Source of the DNA: Corallococcus silvisoli
GTDB lineage: Bacteria > Myxococcota > Myxococcia > Myxococcales > Myxococcaceae
Direction of reading: 5' to 3'
NCBI RefSeq assembly: GCF_009909145.1
Contig: NZ_JAAAPJ010000001.1
Location: 1,364,001 to 1,428,000, forward strand
Length of the DNA: 64,000 nt
In this document: one piece after another, positions 36,801 through 45,829 of the stretch
How the letters are laid out: each line of letters begins with the position of its first letter
Position numbering within the stretch: the stretch's first letter is position 1
Notes under the pieces: generated by a model
The model's input: the letters and a program-made list of their open reading frames with translations, nothing else
Databases searched by the model: none
Told to the model about the DNA's origin: nothing
Program-made: the position numbers and the translations under genes

Positions 36801-38057
36801 TCGACCTCGGCCATCTTCAGCTTCTGGCTGCGCATCTTCAACGGCGGGTTCACCGACTCGCTGCCCCACCACACCTTCAGCGCGAAGGTGCGGGACTCCG
36901 CCGGCACCGAGCTGGCGACGCTGAAGACGCTCTCCAACGTCGATGACACCCACGCGGAGTACGTCCAGCACCGCTTCGACCTGTCCGCGTACAAGGGCCA
37001 GACGGTGCAGCTGTTCTTCGACGTGGACCAGACGGCGGCCATGCAGGTGCCGGACGGCGACGTCCAGTTCTTCCTCGACGACGTCAACCTGGTCACCTCG
37101 ACCCAGGCGGACATCCAGGCCCCCACGCTCTCCGCGGCGGTCGAGGGCAGCTACGGGACGGTGCAGCTCAAGGCCACCGTGCGCGACAACGTCTGGACGT
37201 CCACCCTGGCGTTCCAGGTGGACGGCTCCCCGGTGGGCTCGTTCACGGACGTCGAGGGCGTCTACGCCAAGGCGTTCGACACGAAGACCCTGACCAACGG
37301 CCCGCACCAGTTCAAGGCGACGGCGACGGACCGGTCGGGCAACACCACGGAGCGCACGGTGAACTTCGAGGTGCGCAACTCCACCATCCAGGACCAGGGC
37401 GCGCCGCACATCACCGCCAGCGTGGAGGGCATGTTCGAGACCTACACGATGCGGGCCGAGGCCACCGACGACACGGGCGTGACGTACGTGGAGTTCTACG
37501 TGGATGGCGCGCTGAAGGGCCGGAGCACGTCCGCGCCGTACACGCTGCCGCTGTTCACGATTCCGCTGGCGCTGGGGGAGCACGTCCTCGAGGCGGTGGC
37601 GTATGACGCCTACGGCAACTGGTCCAAGGCGACCACCACCTTCACGCTCCTGCCCGTCACGGTGGAGTTCGCGGTGGCGCAGCACGTGGTGCCGGTGGGT
37701 GGCTCCGTCGCCCTGCAGGCGAACGTGGCGAACGCGGTGAACACGGCGGTGACCTGGGCCGTGACGGAAGGCCGCGTCTGCGGCACCGTCGGCGCGGACG
37801 GTGTCTACACCGCGCCGGGGGTCCGTGGCCTGTGCCACGTGTCCGCGGCGAGCGTCGTGGCACCGACGGCGAAGGCCGTGGCGGCCCTCCGGGTCTACAC
37901 GGGCGACATCAATGGCGACAACGTCGTGGACGGAGAGGACATGGGCCTGCTCGCGCAGGACTACGGCACCAACGGCTCCGATGAGACGAACCTCGACGGC
38001 GTCGGCTCTGTGAACGACAACGACATCACCCTCTTCGTCAGCCAGTTCGGACGGTAA
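33840..38057 (+). CDS. Secreted M4 (thermolysin-family) metalloprotease with jelly-roll/Ig repeats and dockerin-like tail
   Basis: The start is ATG 33840 (1405 aa). A signal peptide (LLLAGLFSASSSLAA) is followed by an FTP/PepSY-type propeptide (TYQGVPVWGA near 95; IDANSGDVL near 215). The M4 catalytic domain has His394-Glu395-x-x-His398 in GHEMTHG and zinc ligand Glu418 in GLNEANSD. Downstream are several Ig-like units (DNVGVTRVEFYVDGGLAG type) alternating with two jelly-roll, CBM-like domains (NPGFEQNTLGW and NPSFETSGSWT). The last 55 residues read GDINGDNVVDGEDMGLLAQ, then NLDGVGSVNDNDITLF: two calcium-loop repeats, as in type I dockerins. The lipoprotein gene five bases downstream has a cohesin-like end, so the tail may dock the enzyme on the cell surface. 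A secreted protease is expected in a predatory myxobacterium. Confidence 0.93.
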   Translation: MSKPWPRWPLLLAGLFSASSSLAAEKLTPVSAPTLAQLQVRESARVAESLANLKAQSLKLGLSSRDDFQLSSSSTDAFGQTHARFAQTYQGVPVWGAMAITHQGLSAGDIRITADGLRKGIRLSVTPSLDAKAAVTKATQELAPKGEFGVTPSSKLVVYPQTRLVNRYPGKPVAEQNAADFDTEVTGYRLAYHVHTELENAKDGVKHTDFIIDANSGDVLKKWNSLQTAAAKGLGHSQYSGDVSLDVFQNDQGLFELRDVTRAGGEGIRTYDVNHAAVQNGVVPTLTLYTDVDNVWGDGQNYIVGANNTLSTNGQTAAVNAHFGLLATWDFYKKIFGRNGVDGLGSPTYNRVHASNLYDNAFWSDGCFCMSYGDGSYPAAGGFRSMGVLDVTGHEMTHGVTSHTAGLIYEGESGGLNEANSDIFGTLTEFWVANGRGSTIGDTGGNWLMAEQLSDFPLRVMFRPSLDGASADAWFPSIGNVDVHYSSGPMNRAFYFLSQGAQPLSVGTDYSSTYLPAGMRGIGNDKAAAIWYRALTTYLFPSSNYMSARTSGLQAAADLFGSQSNEYRAVQNAFAAINVGYTAGTYDDRTAPTVSASTSGSAPDIQLQAQADDNVGVTRVEFYVDGGLAGNVLAQPYRFSLDATSLSNGAHTLVAVAFDAAGNSGASAPVSFTVANSFDQLLINPGFEQNTLGWTDDPSNINFPVSSGPRTGQGFAWLNGYGTTHVDRLWQDVTIPADVTKAALTFFLNITTAETTTTAVRDTLTLQVRSTSGTVLGTLSTWSNLDATLGYAQQSLDLTAYAGQTVRIFAEGSENASLATNFQLDDFSLRVTRAADVEAPRVAANVVISGTRAGYFAEVSDNGFVNAVEFLVDGVSLGNSVKSFTRVVNLSTLTAGAHTLVARATDAGGNVGDSPAVTFYVDSTAAQRVLNPSFETSGSWTSATTVSGSTGIYSSASFAHTGSRFYIFWTSGPVRHSVRQSVAIPATSTSAIFSFWLRIFNGGFTDSLPHHTFSAKVRDSAGTELATLKTLSNVDDTHAEYVQHRFDLSAYKGQTVQLFFDVDQTAAMQVPDGDVQFFLDDVNLVTSTQADIQAPTLSAAVEGSYGTVQLKATVRDNVWTSTLAFQVDGSPVGSFTDVEGVYAKAFDTKTLTNGPHQFKATATDRSGNTTERTVNFEVRNSTIQDQGAPHITASVEGMFETYTMRAEATDDTGVTYVEFYVDGALKGRSTSAPYTLPLFTIPLALGEHVLEAVAYDAYGNWSKATTTFTLLPVTVEFAVAQHVVPVGGSVALQANVANAVNTAVTWAVTEGRVCGTVGADGVYTAPGVRGLCHVSAASVVAPTAKAVAALRVYTGDINGDNVVDGEDMGLLAQDYGTNGSDETNLDGVGSVNDNDITLFVSQFGR

Positions 38058-38062
38058 TCCCC

Positions 38063-39892
38063 ATGAAAACGTGGATGAAGCTCATTGTTCCGCTCCTGAT
38101 TGGAGCGCTGGCAGCCTGCTCCGACCCCGATTCGGGGCCGGTGACGGTGACTCCGAAGAGCGTCACGGTGAAGGCCGGTGAGAAGACGACCTTCAGCGCT
38201 TCGGTGAAGGACTCGAAGGACCCGCGCATCCTCTGGTCGGTGGAGGGAGGCGACTCCCACGGCACCATCAGCAGCTCGGGCATCTACATCGCGCCGGCCG
38301 CCGCCGGCACGTACACCGTGGTGGCCACCAACGCGGTGGACACCTCAAAGAAGGACTCCGCCACCGTCAAGGTGGAGGCGGTCCAGACTCCGACGGTCAT
38401 CGTGAAGGTGACGCCGGAGGTGGTGACCATCGGGCAGGGGACCGCCACGAACCTCACGGCGGAGGTCTCCGGTTCCTCCATCACCGCGGTGGAGTGGGCC
38501 GTGGAGGGTGGAGACGAGAACGGCACCGTCAGCAGCACGGGCCGCTACACGGCGCCGGACAAGGCGGGCACGTTCACCGTGACCGCCACCAGCGTGGCGG
38601 ACCCGACGAAGAAGGCCTCCGCCACCATCACGGTGGAGCCTGTCGTCGTCGGAGAAGTGGCGGTCACGGTGAGCCCCACGTCGGGGAGCACCACCTGGGA
38701 TGGCACCGTCCAGCTGACGGCCGAGGTCACCGGCACCAACAACCTCGCGGTGCTGTGGTCCGTGGAGGGTGGCGACGCGAACGGCTTCGTCAGCAGCACG
38801 GGCGTGTACCGCGCGCCCAAGAAGACGGGCACGTTCACCGTGACGGCCGCCAGCGTGGCGGACGCGACGAAGAAGGCCAGCGCCACCATCCGGGTGGACC
38901 CGGTCGTCGTCGAAACGGTGGCGGTGACGGTCTCTCCGAAGACGGGCACGGTGGCGCAGGATGCGGCCTTCTCCCTGTCCGCGCAGGTCACCGGGACGAA
39001 CAACGTCGCGGTGCTGTGGTCCGTGGTGGGCGGTGACGACAACGGCACCGTGAGCAGCACGGGCGTGTACCGGGCGCCGCGCCGCGCGGGCACGTTCACC
39101 GTGACGGCCACCAGCGTGGCGGACTCCACGAAGTCCGACTCGGCCACCCTGACCGTGGACCCCGTCGTCGCTCCGACGGTGGAGGTGAGTGTCACGCCGA
39201 AGACGGCCACCGTGGTCCAGGGCGGCGTCGTCAACCTCTCGGCCTCGGTCACGGGCAGCTCCATCGTCGCGGTGACCTGGTCCGTCGAGGGCGGTTCAGC
39301 CAACGGCACCATCACCAGCGCCGGCGCGTACACCGCGCCGAGCAAGCCGGGCACGTACACCGTGACGGCCACCAGCGTGGCGGATGCGTCGAAGAAGGAC
39401 TCCGCCGTCATCACCGTGCCCGTCGCCGGCACGGTGAACTACGTGGACCCCGTGGGGACGGGCTGGCGCCTGGTTCGCAACGCCACCCTGTCCTCGGGCA
39501 ACACGCTGGTGCTGGACCTGGTGGGCCCCACGGGCCAGTCCGGCCGTGGCGCGGACCTGAAGCTGGGGCTGGATGCGGCCACCGCGTCCTGGGCCACCGT
39601 GGACGGCTCCGAGTTCGTGGCCAACCGTGGCTACGAGCTTGGCGCCGCGCCCCAGCTGCTCAAGTCTGCCGTGAAGGGCAGCACGCTGAGCGTGGGCGTG
39701 TACCAGAAGGGCGCTCCGGCGCGCGCGTACGACGGCGCGCTGCTGTCCGTGGCGCTGTCGGTGCAGACCAGCGCCCAGACGCCGGCTGGCTCCGTGGTGC
39801 CTCTGAACGTCCTCAAGGCGCACGCGCTGCCGGCTTCCGGCTCGCTGCAGGCCATCACCGTGGCGGTGGGCACCATCACCACCGCGCAGTAG
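38063..39892 (+). CDS. Lipoprotein with five Ig-like repeats and a cohesin-like C-terminal domain
   Basis: This 609-aa protein has a lipobox (LAAC, Cys19). Residues 27-460 are five tandem bacterial Ig-like (Big) repeats of about 85-90 aa, each with a core such as WSVEGGDANGFVSSTGVY and the ending TFTVTATSVAD. Residues 460-609 differ: a strand-rich domain (GADLKLGLDAATASW, GSTLSVGVYQKG, GALLSVALSV, TPAGSVVPLNV), which follows the order seen in cohesins. The gene starts five bases after the protease stop and ends before a strong terminator, so the two form an operon. I infer a surface stalk presenting a cohesin that binds the protease's dockerin-like tail. The cohesin match is by eye. Confidence 0.9.
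   Translation: MKTWMKLIVPLLIGALAACSDPDSGPVTVTPKSVTVKAGEKTTFSASVKDSKDPRILWSVEGGDSHGTISSSGIYIAPAAAGTYTVVATNAVDTSKKDSATVKVEAVQTPTVIVKVTPEVVTIGQGTATNLTAEVSGSSITAVEWAVEGGDENGTVSSTGRYTAPDKAGTFTVTATSVADPTKKASATITVEPVVVGEVAVTVSPTSGSTTWDGTVQLTAEVTGTNNLAVLWSVEGGDANGFVSSTGVYRAPKKTGTFTVTAASVADATKKASATIRVDPVVVETVAVTVSPKTGTVAQDAAFSLSAQVTGTNNVAVLWSVVGGDDNGTVSSTGVYRAPRRAGTFTVTATSVADSTKSDSATLTVDPVVAPTVEVSVTPKTATVVQGGVVNLSASVTGSSIVAVTWSVEGGSANGTITSAGAYTAPSKPGTYTVTATSVADASKKDSAVITVPVAGTVNYVDPVGTGWRLVRNATLSSGNTLVLDLVGPTGQSGRGADLKLGLDAATASWATVDGSEFVANRGYELGAAPQLLKSAVKGSTLSVGVYQKGAPARAYDGALLSVALSVQTSAQTPAGSVVPLNVLKAHALPASGSLQAITVAVGTITTAQ
38136..39410 (+). repeat. Tandem Ig-like coding repeats
   Basis: Five units of about 255-270 bases inside the lipoprotein gene. 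Units 2-5 share long near-identical blocks such as GGCACGTTCACCGTGAC and CCAGCGTGGCGGA. Units 3 and 4 are the closest pair. This level of DNA similarity suggests recent duplication or recombination between units, so unit number may vary between strains. Confidence 0.8.
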
Positions 39893-39915
39893 TCCGGAGT
39901 CCGAAGCAGTGAGAG

Positions 39916-39949
39916 CGGCGGCCTTCCCCAGGGAAGGCCGCCGTTTTCT
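39916..39949 (+). terminator. Rho-independent terminator after protease-lipoprotein operon
   Basis: A 13-base perfect stem (CGGCGGCCTTCCC at 39916-39928 with GGGAAGGCCGCCG at 39931-39943) is followed by TTTTCTT. It closes the rightward operon; the leftward paralog gene at 39990 ends on the other side. Confidence 0.9.
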
Positions 39950-39989
39950 TTTCCGAAGTGCGCGGGCCCAGGAGCGCCGCTCGTCTGGC

Positions 39990-42698
39990 TCAGCCGTCCG
40001 GGTCGGTCAGCAGCACCGTGACGGTCTCCTGGGTCGCATCCAGGAGCACGTTCGTTCCCTCGTCGCTCGACTCCCTGTTCAGACTGACGAAGAACGAGAT
40101 GGCCTCGAAGGGCAGCCCTTCCATCTCCGCGCCACCTTCCGCGTCGAGGCGCCCGGAATGGAATGGATGCGGCAGGGGGCCGCGCAGAGGCGCGTCCGCG
40201 GTCGGGATGATGTCGACGCTGATGCCAGCCATGGGCGCGCGTGTCGTCTTGTTCAAGACCGTGAATCGCACCTTGCGGCCCCGGCTCATCCGCAGCGTTC
40301 CCAGGTCGATGTCACGTCCAGGGCTCACGACGAACTCCCGCTGGAGATTGAAAAAACCCTTCGCGCACACCGTGATGCTTCTGGGGCCATCCTCTGGCAG
40401 TGGGAGGTCGAAAGCTCCGGCCGGGGCGTGCAGCATCCCGAGATCCCATTCCCAGATGTCGCAGGGCAGCGGCGCTCCGTCGTCGCTCACGACCCGTCCT
40501 CGCAGATGGGGTCTTCGCTCCAGGACCAACCTGACGTCTTCTTGTCCCGTCGCGACAAGCAGGGCGGCGGCGTCAGGCGTTCCTCCTCGGGAGCGCGAGG
40601 GAGCGAAGGCATGGCCTTGCTTCCAGGCGATGAGCTGGTAGGCCGGCGCGGTCAGGTGCTTGAAGGTGAAGCGGCCATCCGGCCCGGAGAGGACACCGCC
40701 CTCTCCCCTGACGGTGCAGTCGGGGGCGCGGCCCTGCCAGGCGGGGATGTCCTCCAGCAGGAGGCAGGCCTGGATGCGCACGCCGGGCAGCGGATATCCG
40801 TCGGTGTCGACCGCCGTCCCCTGCAGCGTGCGCCCTTCGTCGAAACGCACGGACACGGTGGCCTGTTGCCGTTCCTCCAGGTCCACGGGCCGCGAAGCCG
40901 TGTGCTCGATGCCGGGCGTCCTTCGCCGGGCCTCCAGGACGTAGTGCCCTGCCTCCAGGCCGTCCAATGTGAAGGCGCCCTGCGTGTTCACGGCGGTGGT
41001 ACGGGCGTCTCCGCTCTGGGGCGCGGTGTTCCAGAGCCGGAGGTCCACATCGGACAGGGGCCGTCCTGTCGCATCCATGACCGTGCCAGACACGGACGCG
41101 CCGCGGTTCATCACCACCCGGACGCCTGTCGACGGGACCTCCACCGGCAACTCCAGGTCGAGGAACCCCCGGGCCGTGACGAAGAGAAGGCCGGTGGCAC
41201 TGGCCCTGCCGTCCACGGTGAAGTGGCCCGCTTCGTTCGACTCGGCTGCCTGTTCCGCGGGAATGGCCGGGCCCCAGCGCCATTCAGGGGCGTCTTTCTT
41301 CATGACCAGCTTCACCTGGGCGCCGGCGAGCGGCATGCCTCCTGTGTCGACCACCTGGCCTTCGACTGGCATGGCTCGCGCGAGCGTGAAGTCCCACGGC
41401 CCTTCATGGGCACCCCCCAGGCGGACCCTTTGTCGCTGGTCGCGGTAGTGCTCTCGCCGCAACAAGAGGTTGACGGAGGGGTCCAGCAGGGGGCCCAGAC
41501 GGTAGTGGCCTGCCGCGTCCGTCAGCGCCTCGGGTGGAGGCTGGCCATCCGACCGCGGGCCATTCGCGCGCAGGCGCACACCGGCGAGCGGCCTTTGCTG
41601 CTCGTCCCTGACGGTCCCCTCCATGAATCCGAAGGGCCTCATCTGGAGGACCACATACTCGGGCGGCGTCACCTTGGCGTCGCCATAGGCGGCCTCCTGC
41701 TCGGTTCGGGCCCAGAGGAGGTGCGGAAGCGCGGGGACCTCCTCGAAGACGAACCGGCCCTGGGCATCGCTCTGGGCGGTCGAGGTGTCGTCCGCTTCCT
41801 CCGCGAGCCTCAGATGGACGCTCATGCCACTGGCGGGAAGCCCTTCGGGCGTCAGCACCCGACCCTCCAGCCGTGCCTTCCGTTGAAGCTCGAGCGTCAC
41901 GTCCACGTCGGCGTCGAGCCAGACGTCCTCGCGGAAAGCCTTCGTCCGCCATCCCTGCGCGCTCGCGACCCGCAGGTAGCGACCCGGGGGCAGGGGGCCG
42001 ACGCGGAAGCGCCCCTGGTCGTCCGCGAGCGCATCGAAGTAGCGGGACCCGGCTTCGTGGATCAGCGTCACCCGCGCATCTGGAATGGGAATGCGCGTGA
42101 GTTCCTCGACCACCGTTCCGGAGAAGAACACGCGCTCCTCCAGCGTCAGCATCACTGCGTCGCTGCCTGCGGCGATGTCCGGCTGCACGGCCGCACTGCT
42201 GTCTCCCAAGGCCCAGAGGGTGACCGCTCCGGGGGACAGGCCATCGAGCACGAAGGTGCCATCGTCCGCGGTCACCGTCTGGGCAAGCACGGGGGCTTCA
42301 CCCTCGCGAGCATCCACCCGGCGCGCGTATTCCGACGCCACCTCCTGGAAGCAGCAGTTCTCCTGCCGCATCCGCTGCGCGGAGTGCCGATGGTCGGGTT
42401 GGGTTTTCGGACAGGGGCGCTCCGACAGCGTGTCCGCGTCCACGCGAGACGCGGACACCTGCACGCCCGCGACCGGACCCTGCGCATCGCGCACGACGCC
42501 GCTGATGCGCAGAGCTTCCCCTTCGGGGGCCATGGCGAAGGAGCCCGTCATGGAGAGAGGGACGCGCGCAGGACCGCCGGAGGTGCTTCGGCCCGGATGG
42601 CGCGAAGCATCCTTCCCTGCGCGCAGAAAGCAGGCCAGGAGCAGCGCCGCGACGATGCCCACGACGAGGAACGCTGCCCGGCGATGCCCCCTCTTCAT
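39990..42698 (-). CDS. Large lipoprotein with carboxypeptidase-regulatory-like repeats (paralog A)
   Basis: This 902-aa protein has an N-terminal hydrophobic segment with lipobox-like LLLAC. The body is a chain of short beta-sandwich repeats of the carboxypeptidase regulatory (CnaB-like) type, with motifs such as LRISGVVRDAQGPVAGVQVS, GTFVLDGLSPGAVTLWALG, GRFRVGPLPPGRYLRV and GHYRLGPLLD, about ten in all. No catalytic domain is seen. It is closely related, over its whole length, to the next gene upstream (42735-45449) and lies 36 bases after it, so it is a tandem duplicate. A role in surface structure or adhesion is possible; the function is unknown. Confidence 0.88.
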   Translation of the reverse strand: MKRGHRRAAFLVVGIVAALLLACFLRAGKDASRHPGRSTSGGPARVPLSMTGSFAMAPEGEALRISGVVRDAQGPVAGVQVSASRVDADTLSERPCPKTQPDHRHSAQRMRQENCCFQEVASEYARRVDAREGEAPVLAQTVTADDGTFVLDGLSPGAVTLWALGDSSAAVQPDIAAGSDAVMLTLEERVFFSGTVVEELTRIPIPDARVTLIHEAGSRYFDALADDQGRFRVGPLPPGRYLRVASAQGWRTKAFREDVWLDADVDVTLELQRKARLEGRVLTPEGLPASGMSVHLRLAEEADDTSTAQSDAQGRFVFEEVPALPHLLWARTEQEAAYGDAKVTPPEYVVLQMRPFGFMEGTVRDEQQRPLAGVRLRANGPRSDGQPPPEALTDAAGHYRLGPLLDPSVNLLLRREHYRDQRQRVRLGGAHEGPWDFTLARAMPVEGQVVDTGGMPLAGAQVKLVMKKDAPEWRWGPAIPAEQAAESNEAGHFTVDGRASATGLLFVTARGFLDLELPVEVPSTGVRVVMNRGASVSGTVMDATGRPLSDVDLRLWNTAPQSGDARTTAVNTQGAFTLDGLEAGHYVLEARRRTPGIEHTASRPVDLEERQQATVSVRFDEGRTLQGTAVDTDGYPLPGVRIQACLLLEDIPAWQGRAPDCTVRGEGGVLSGPDGRFTFKHLTAPAYQLIAWKQGHAFAPSRSRGGTPDAAALLVATGQEDVRLVLERRPHLRGRVVSDDGAPLPCDIWEWDLGMLHAPAGAFDLPLPEDGPRSITVCAKGFFNLQREFVVSPGRDIDLGTLRMSRGRKVRFTVLNKTTRAPMAGISVDIIPTADAPLRGPLPHPFHSGRLDAEGGAEMEGLPFEAISFFVSLNRESSDEGTNVLLDATQETVTVLLTDPDG

Positions 42699-42734
42699 GC
42701 GTGTCTCTCCCTCTGGTCGATGTGCCCGTCCGGC

Positions 42735-45449
42735 TCAGCGGCCCGGAGCTGGCAGCGTCACCGTGATGACCTCCTGCCGTGAATCCACGATGCCTTCCCG
42801 ATAGGGAAGCCCCGGCTCCGTCATGACCTTGAAGTGGATGGGGAAGATGGGCAGGTCCTCGAACTCGATGCTACCCGCCGTGTCGAGGCTCCCGCGCAAG
42901 GATGGCGGTATGGCAACCACGTACGGCCAGACATCCAGGCCGTAGCTCAGCTCAATGGAGACGCGTGTTCCAGCGAGGGGCGCGCGGGTTGCTTCATCGA
43001 GGACGACGAACCGGACGTTCCGGCCCCTGAGCAATTTCACGGTCCCCAGGTCGATGTCCTGACCGGGGCTCATTTCGATGTACCGCTCGAGCCCAAGGAA
43101 GCCCTTCGCGCTCACGGTCACATGCCAGGTCCGGTCCTCCGGTAGGGGGATGGCGAAGCGGCCATCCGGGCGGTGTTCCTCCATCCAGAGTTCGTGGGAC
43201 GGACCCGGGCACGCAACGACGGTGTTGGCCTCCTCCACCCAGATCTTGCTGGGGAGGGGCGCGCCGTCGTGATCCACGACCCGTGCCCTCAGCCGGGGGG
43301 CGGGTTCCATGACCAACCGGACGTCGTTGGCTCCCGCTGGAACTCGCAGGGAGAGCGGGCCGGGCGTCCCACCCCGGGAGAGGCTGGGCGAGAGGCGGAG
43401 ATCCTCTCTCGTGGCGACGAGCTGATACACCGGCGCGGTCAGGTGCCTGAGGGTGAAGCGGCCATCCGGGCCGGAGCGCACGCTGTCGTCCGCGGTGAGG
43501 ACGCAACTCAGCTCGCGCACCTTCCCCGCGGAAGAGTCGTCGGGAGAGAGACAGGCCTGGACCCAGACCCCTGGGAGGGGCAGGCCCGCGGCATCCGTCG
43601 TCATTCCGCGCAGCGTCCGGCCCTCATCGAACCGCAAGGCCACGTCCGTGTGGGCCCGCTCCTCCAGAACAAGCGTCTGGGAAACCCATTGCACGGCGCC
43701 CGGCGTGCGATGCCAGGCCTCCAGCACATAGTGGCTCCCTTTCAGTCCGCTCAGCGAGAAGGCCCCGTGTTTGTCCGTGAAGAGGAAGTCGGGTTGCGGA
43801 CGGCTGCTCGGAGCCGCTGAATCCCAGAGACCGATCCGCACCTCGGGCAGCGGCTGGCCCGTCGCATCCGTGACCGTGCCAGAAACGGAGGCCCCCCGGT
43901 CCAGCACCAGGCGGACCGCTGCGGAGGGTACCTGTACGGGGAGCGTCACGGGGATGAAGCCCTGAGGCTCGATGTTGAGGTCCCTCCTGTCTGCGTCGAG
44001 CGAACCCGCGACGAAGCGCCCCGCCTCGTCGGACTTGCCGAGCGCATCCTCGAAGTTCGTTGCCGCGAGGGTGAATCCACCGGAAGCGTGAGCTGTTCCT
44101 AGCGCCAGAGACACGCTGGGGACAGGCTTGCCTTCGGTATCGACCAAGAAGCCCTCGACCGACAGCCCTGGCGTGAGGGTGAAGTCCCACGGACGGGTCC
44201 GTGCTCCATCCAGGAGCAGTTGCTCGCGTCGAACGCGGTAGTGGTCACCTTTCAGAGAGAGTTCGAGGGAGGTCTCGCACAGTGGGCCCAGCCGGTAGTG
44301 GCCGGCTTCGTCGGTGACGGTCTCCGGCGGAAGCGAGTCACCCGTGCCACCCGTGAGGGCCTGCACGCGCACATCGCGCAGGGGACGCCCCTGCGTGCTC
44401 TTCACGGTGCCCTCGATGAACGTGCAGGGCTGCATCCGGATGACAGCGCTCCGGTGCGGTGTCACCCGGCTGTCGCCGTACGCGGTCTGGCCGTCGGTCC
44501 AGGCCCAGACCACGTATTCCGCGGCAGGGATACCGTCGAAGGCGAACCGTCCCTGGGCATCGCTCCGGGAGGTCACCGTCTCGCCAGACTCTGAGTTGGG
44601 CCGCAAGTGGACGGTCAGCCCGCTCGCGGGGCTTGCCTCGGGTGTGAGGACCACGCCATCGAGCCGGTGCTGCCGCTTGAGACCGAGCGTCACCTCCACC
44701 GCCGAGTTCAGCCAGACGTCCTCGCGGAAGGCGCGGGCGACACGGCCCTCCGCACCCGCGACCTTCAGGTAGCGCCCTGCCGGCAGGGGACCGATGCGGA
44801 AGTGTCCCTGGTCGTCCGCGAGCACGCGGAAGAAGCGGGACGTGGACTCGTGCACCACCGTCACCCATGCCCCAGGAATGGGCGTGCGCGCGTCGTCCGC
44901 CGCCACCGCGCCGGAGAGGAAGAAGCCTTCCTCCAGCATGACGGCCACGCCCTCGCTGCCGGCCCGCACCTCCGGCCGCATCGCCGCGCCTGTGTCGCCC
45001 AGCGCCCAGAGCGTGAAGGCGCCTGGCGGTAGTCCCTCGAGCACGAAGGAGCCATCCGCGGCCGACACCGTCCGCGCGAACAGGGGCGCTTCCCCCGCGC
45101 CGGCCTCCACGAGGCGCGCGGTGGAATCCGCCAGCTCCAGGAAGCAATGCTCGAGCGGTGTTTGCAATGGAAGGGCGCGGTCCGGGTGCGGACATGGACG
45201 TTGCGACAGGCTGTCGGCGTCCACGCGCGTCGCGGACAGCTCCACCCCTGCGATGGGGCCTCGTGCGTCGCGCACCACGCCGGTGATGCGCAGCGAGCCC
45301 AGGGGAGGCGAGGGCAGGGGGCGCGTGGAGTGAGTTCCCCCAGGGGGCACGCTTGCTTCGAGGCCTGTCGCGCCCTGAATGGACACACACGCCACGCTCA
45401 ATCCGAAGAGGAGCGAGACTGCCCACCACCATGTCATCCTGGAGCGCAT
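42735..45449 (-). CDS. Large lipoprotein with carboxypeptidase-regulatory-like repeats (paralog B)
   Basis: This 904-aa protein has a lipobox-like LSVAC at 17-21. It shares the architecture and many motifs with the 39990-42698 protein: LRITGVVRDARGPIAGVELS, GSFVLEGLPPGAFTLWALG, GHFRIGPLPAGRYLKV, GHYRLGPLCE and GASVSGTVTDATGQPL. Aligned segments near the N terminus look well over half identical by eye, but the middle has diverged. It is first in the likely two-gene leftward unit. Nothing identifies a ligand. The paralog pair may have arisen by a single tandem duplication. Confidence 0.88.
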   Translation of the reverse strand: MRSRMTWWWAVSLLFGLSVACVSIQGATGLEASVPPGGTHSTRPLPSPPLGSLRITGVVRDARGPIAGVELSATRVDADSLSQRPCPHPDRALPLQTPLEHCFLELADSTARLVEAGAGEAPLFARTVSAADGSFVLEGLPPGAFTLWALGDTGAAMRPEVRAGSEGVAVMLEEGFFLSGAVAADDARTPIPGAWVTVVHESTSRFFRVLADDQGHFRIGPLPAGRYLKVAGAEGRVARAFREDVWLNSAVEVTLGLKRQHRLDGVVLTPEASPASGLTVHLRPNSESGETVTSRSDAQGRFAFDGIPAAEYVVWAWTDGQTAYGDSRVTPHRSAVIRMQPCTFIEGTVKSTQGRPLRDVRVQALTGGTGDSLPPETVTDEAGHYRLGPLCETSLELSLKGDHYRVRREQLLLDGARTRPWDFTLTPGLSVEGFLVDTEGKPVPSVSLALGTAHASGGFTLAATNFEDALGKSDEAGRFVAGSLDADRRDLNIEPQGFIPVTLPVQVPSAAVRLVLDRGASVSGTVTDATGQPLPEVRIGLWDSAAPSSRPQPDFLFTDKHGAFSLSGLKGSHYVLEAWHRTPGAVQWVSQTLVLEERAHTDVALRFDEGRTLRGMTTDAAGLPLPGVWVQACLSPDDSSAGKVRELSCVLTADDSVRSGPDGRFTLRHLTAPVYQLVATREDLRLSPSLSRGGTPGPLSLRVPAGANDVRLVMEPAPRLRARVVDHDGAPLPSKIWVEEANTVVACPGPSHELWMEEHRPDGRFAIPLPEDRTWHVTVSAKGFLGLERYIEMSPGQDIDLGTVKLLRGRNVRFVVLDEATRAPLAGTRVSIELSYGLDVWPYVVAIPPSLRGSLDTAGSIEFEDLPIFPIHFKVMTEPGLPYREGIVDSRQEVITVTLPAPGR

Positions 45450-45829
45450 GCGCGGTCAGGATAGCAGCGTGCGTCCGGGCGTGGCGAAGCCAACCGGAGG
45501 GTCAGCAGGCTGCCTTTTGCCAGGTGATGTCCCATTCGCAGGCTGCGAAACGGCGAATGAGCAGTCCATGCTTCGATCGAGAATTGGGCAGAGACCTATG
45601 CCTTTCGACCCATCCCGCCGGTGCTCGTTCAAGTGCCGCACTTGCTCGCGGGCGGCCGCGCAACCCCGATTCAGCAGAGCCGCAGCGCCGTCGTGGTCCC
45701 GTCGCGGCGGATTTCTGCGCGGGCTCCCGGAGGGTCCGGAACAAGGTAACCGTCCGGCCAACGACGTGCCGGAAGGATTGAAGACGGACCACGACCGTGC
45801 TCGGCGGGCGCCGCAAGGAGCGAGCTGTT
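45450..45829. other. Gene-poor region upstream of the lipoprotein pair
   Basis: About 380 bases. Frames on both strands are open in places (for example leftward from 45816 to 45502), but the translations are rich in Arg, Ser and Pro and resemble no protein I know. It probably carries the promoter of the leftward lipoprotein pair and debris next to the IS66 remnants. Confidence 0.4.

Noticed and set aside
33966..37838. 1290-codon open frame on the - strand
   Set aside because: It is antisense to the M4 protease, whose frame holds HEMTH and the dockerin-like repeats.
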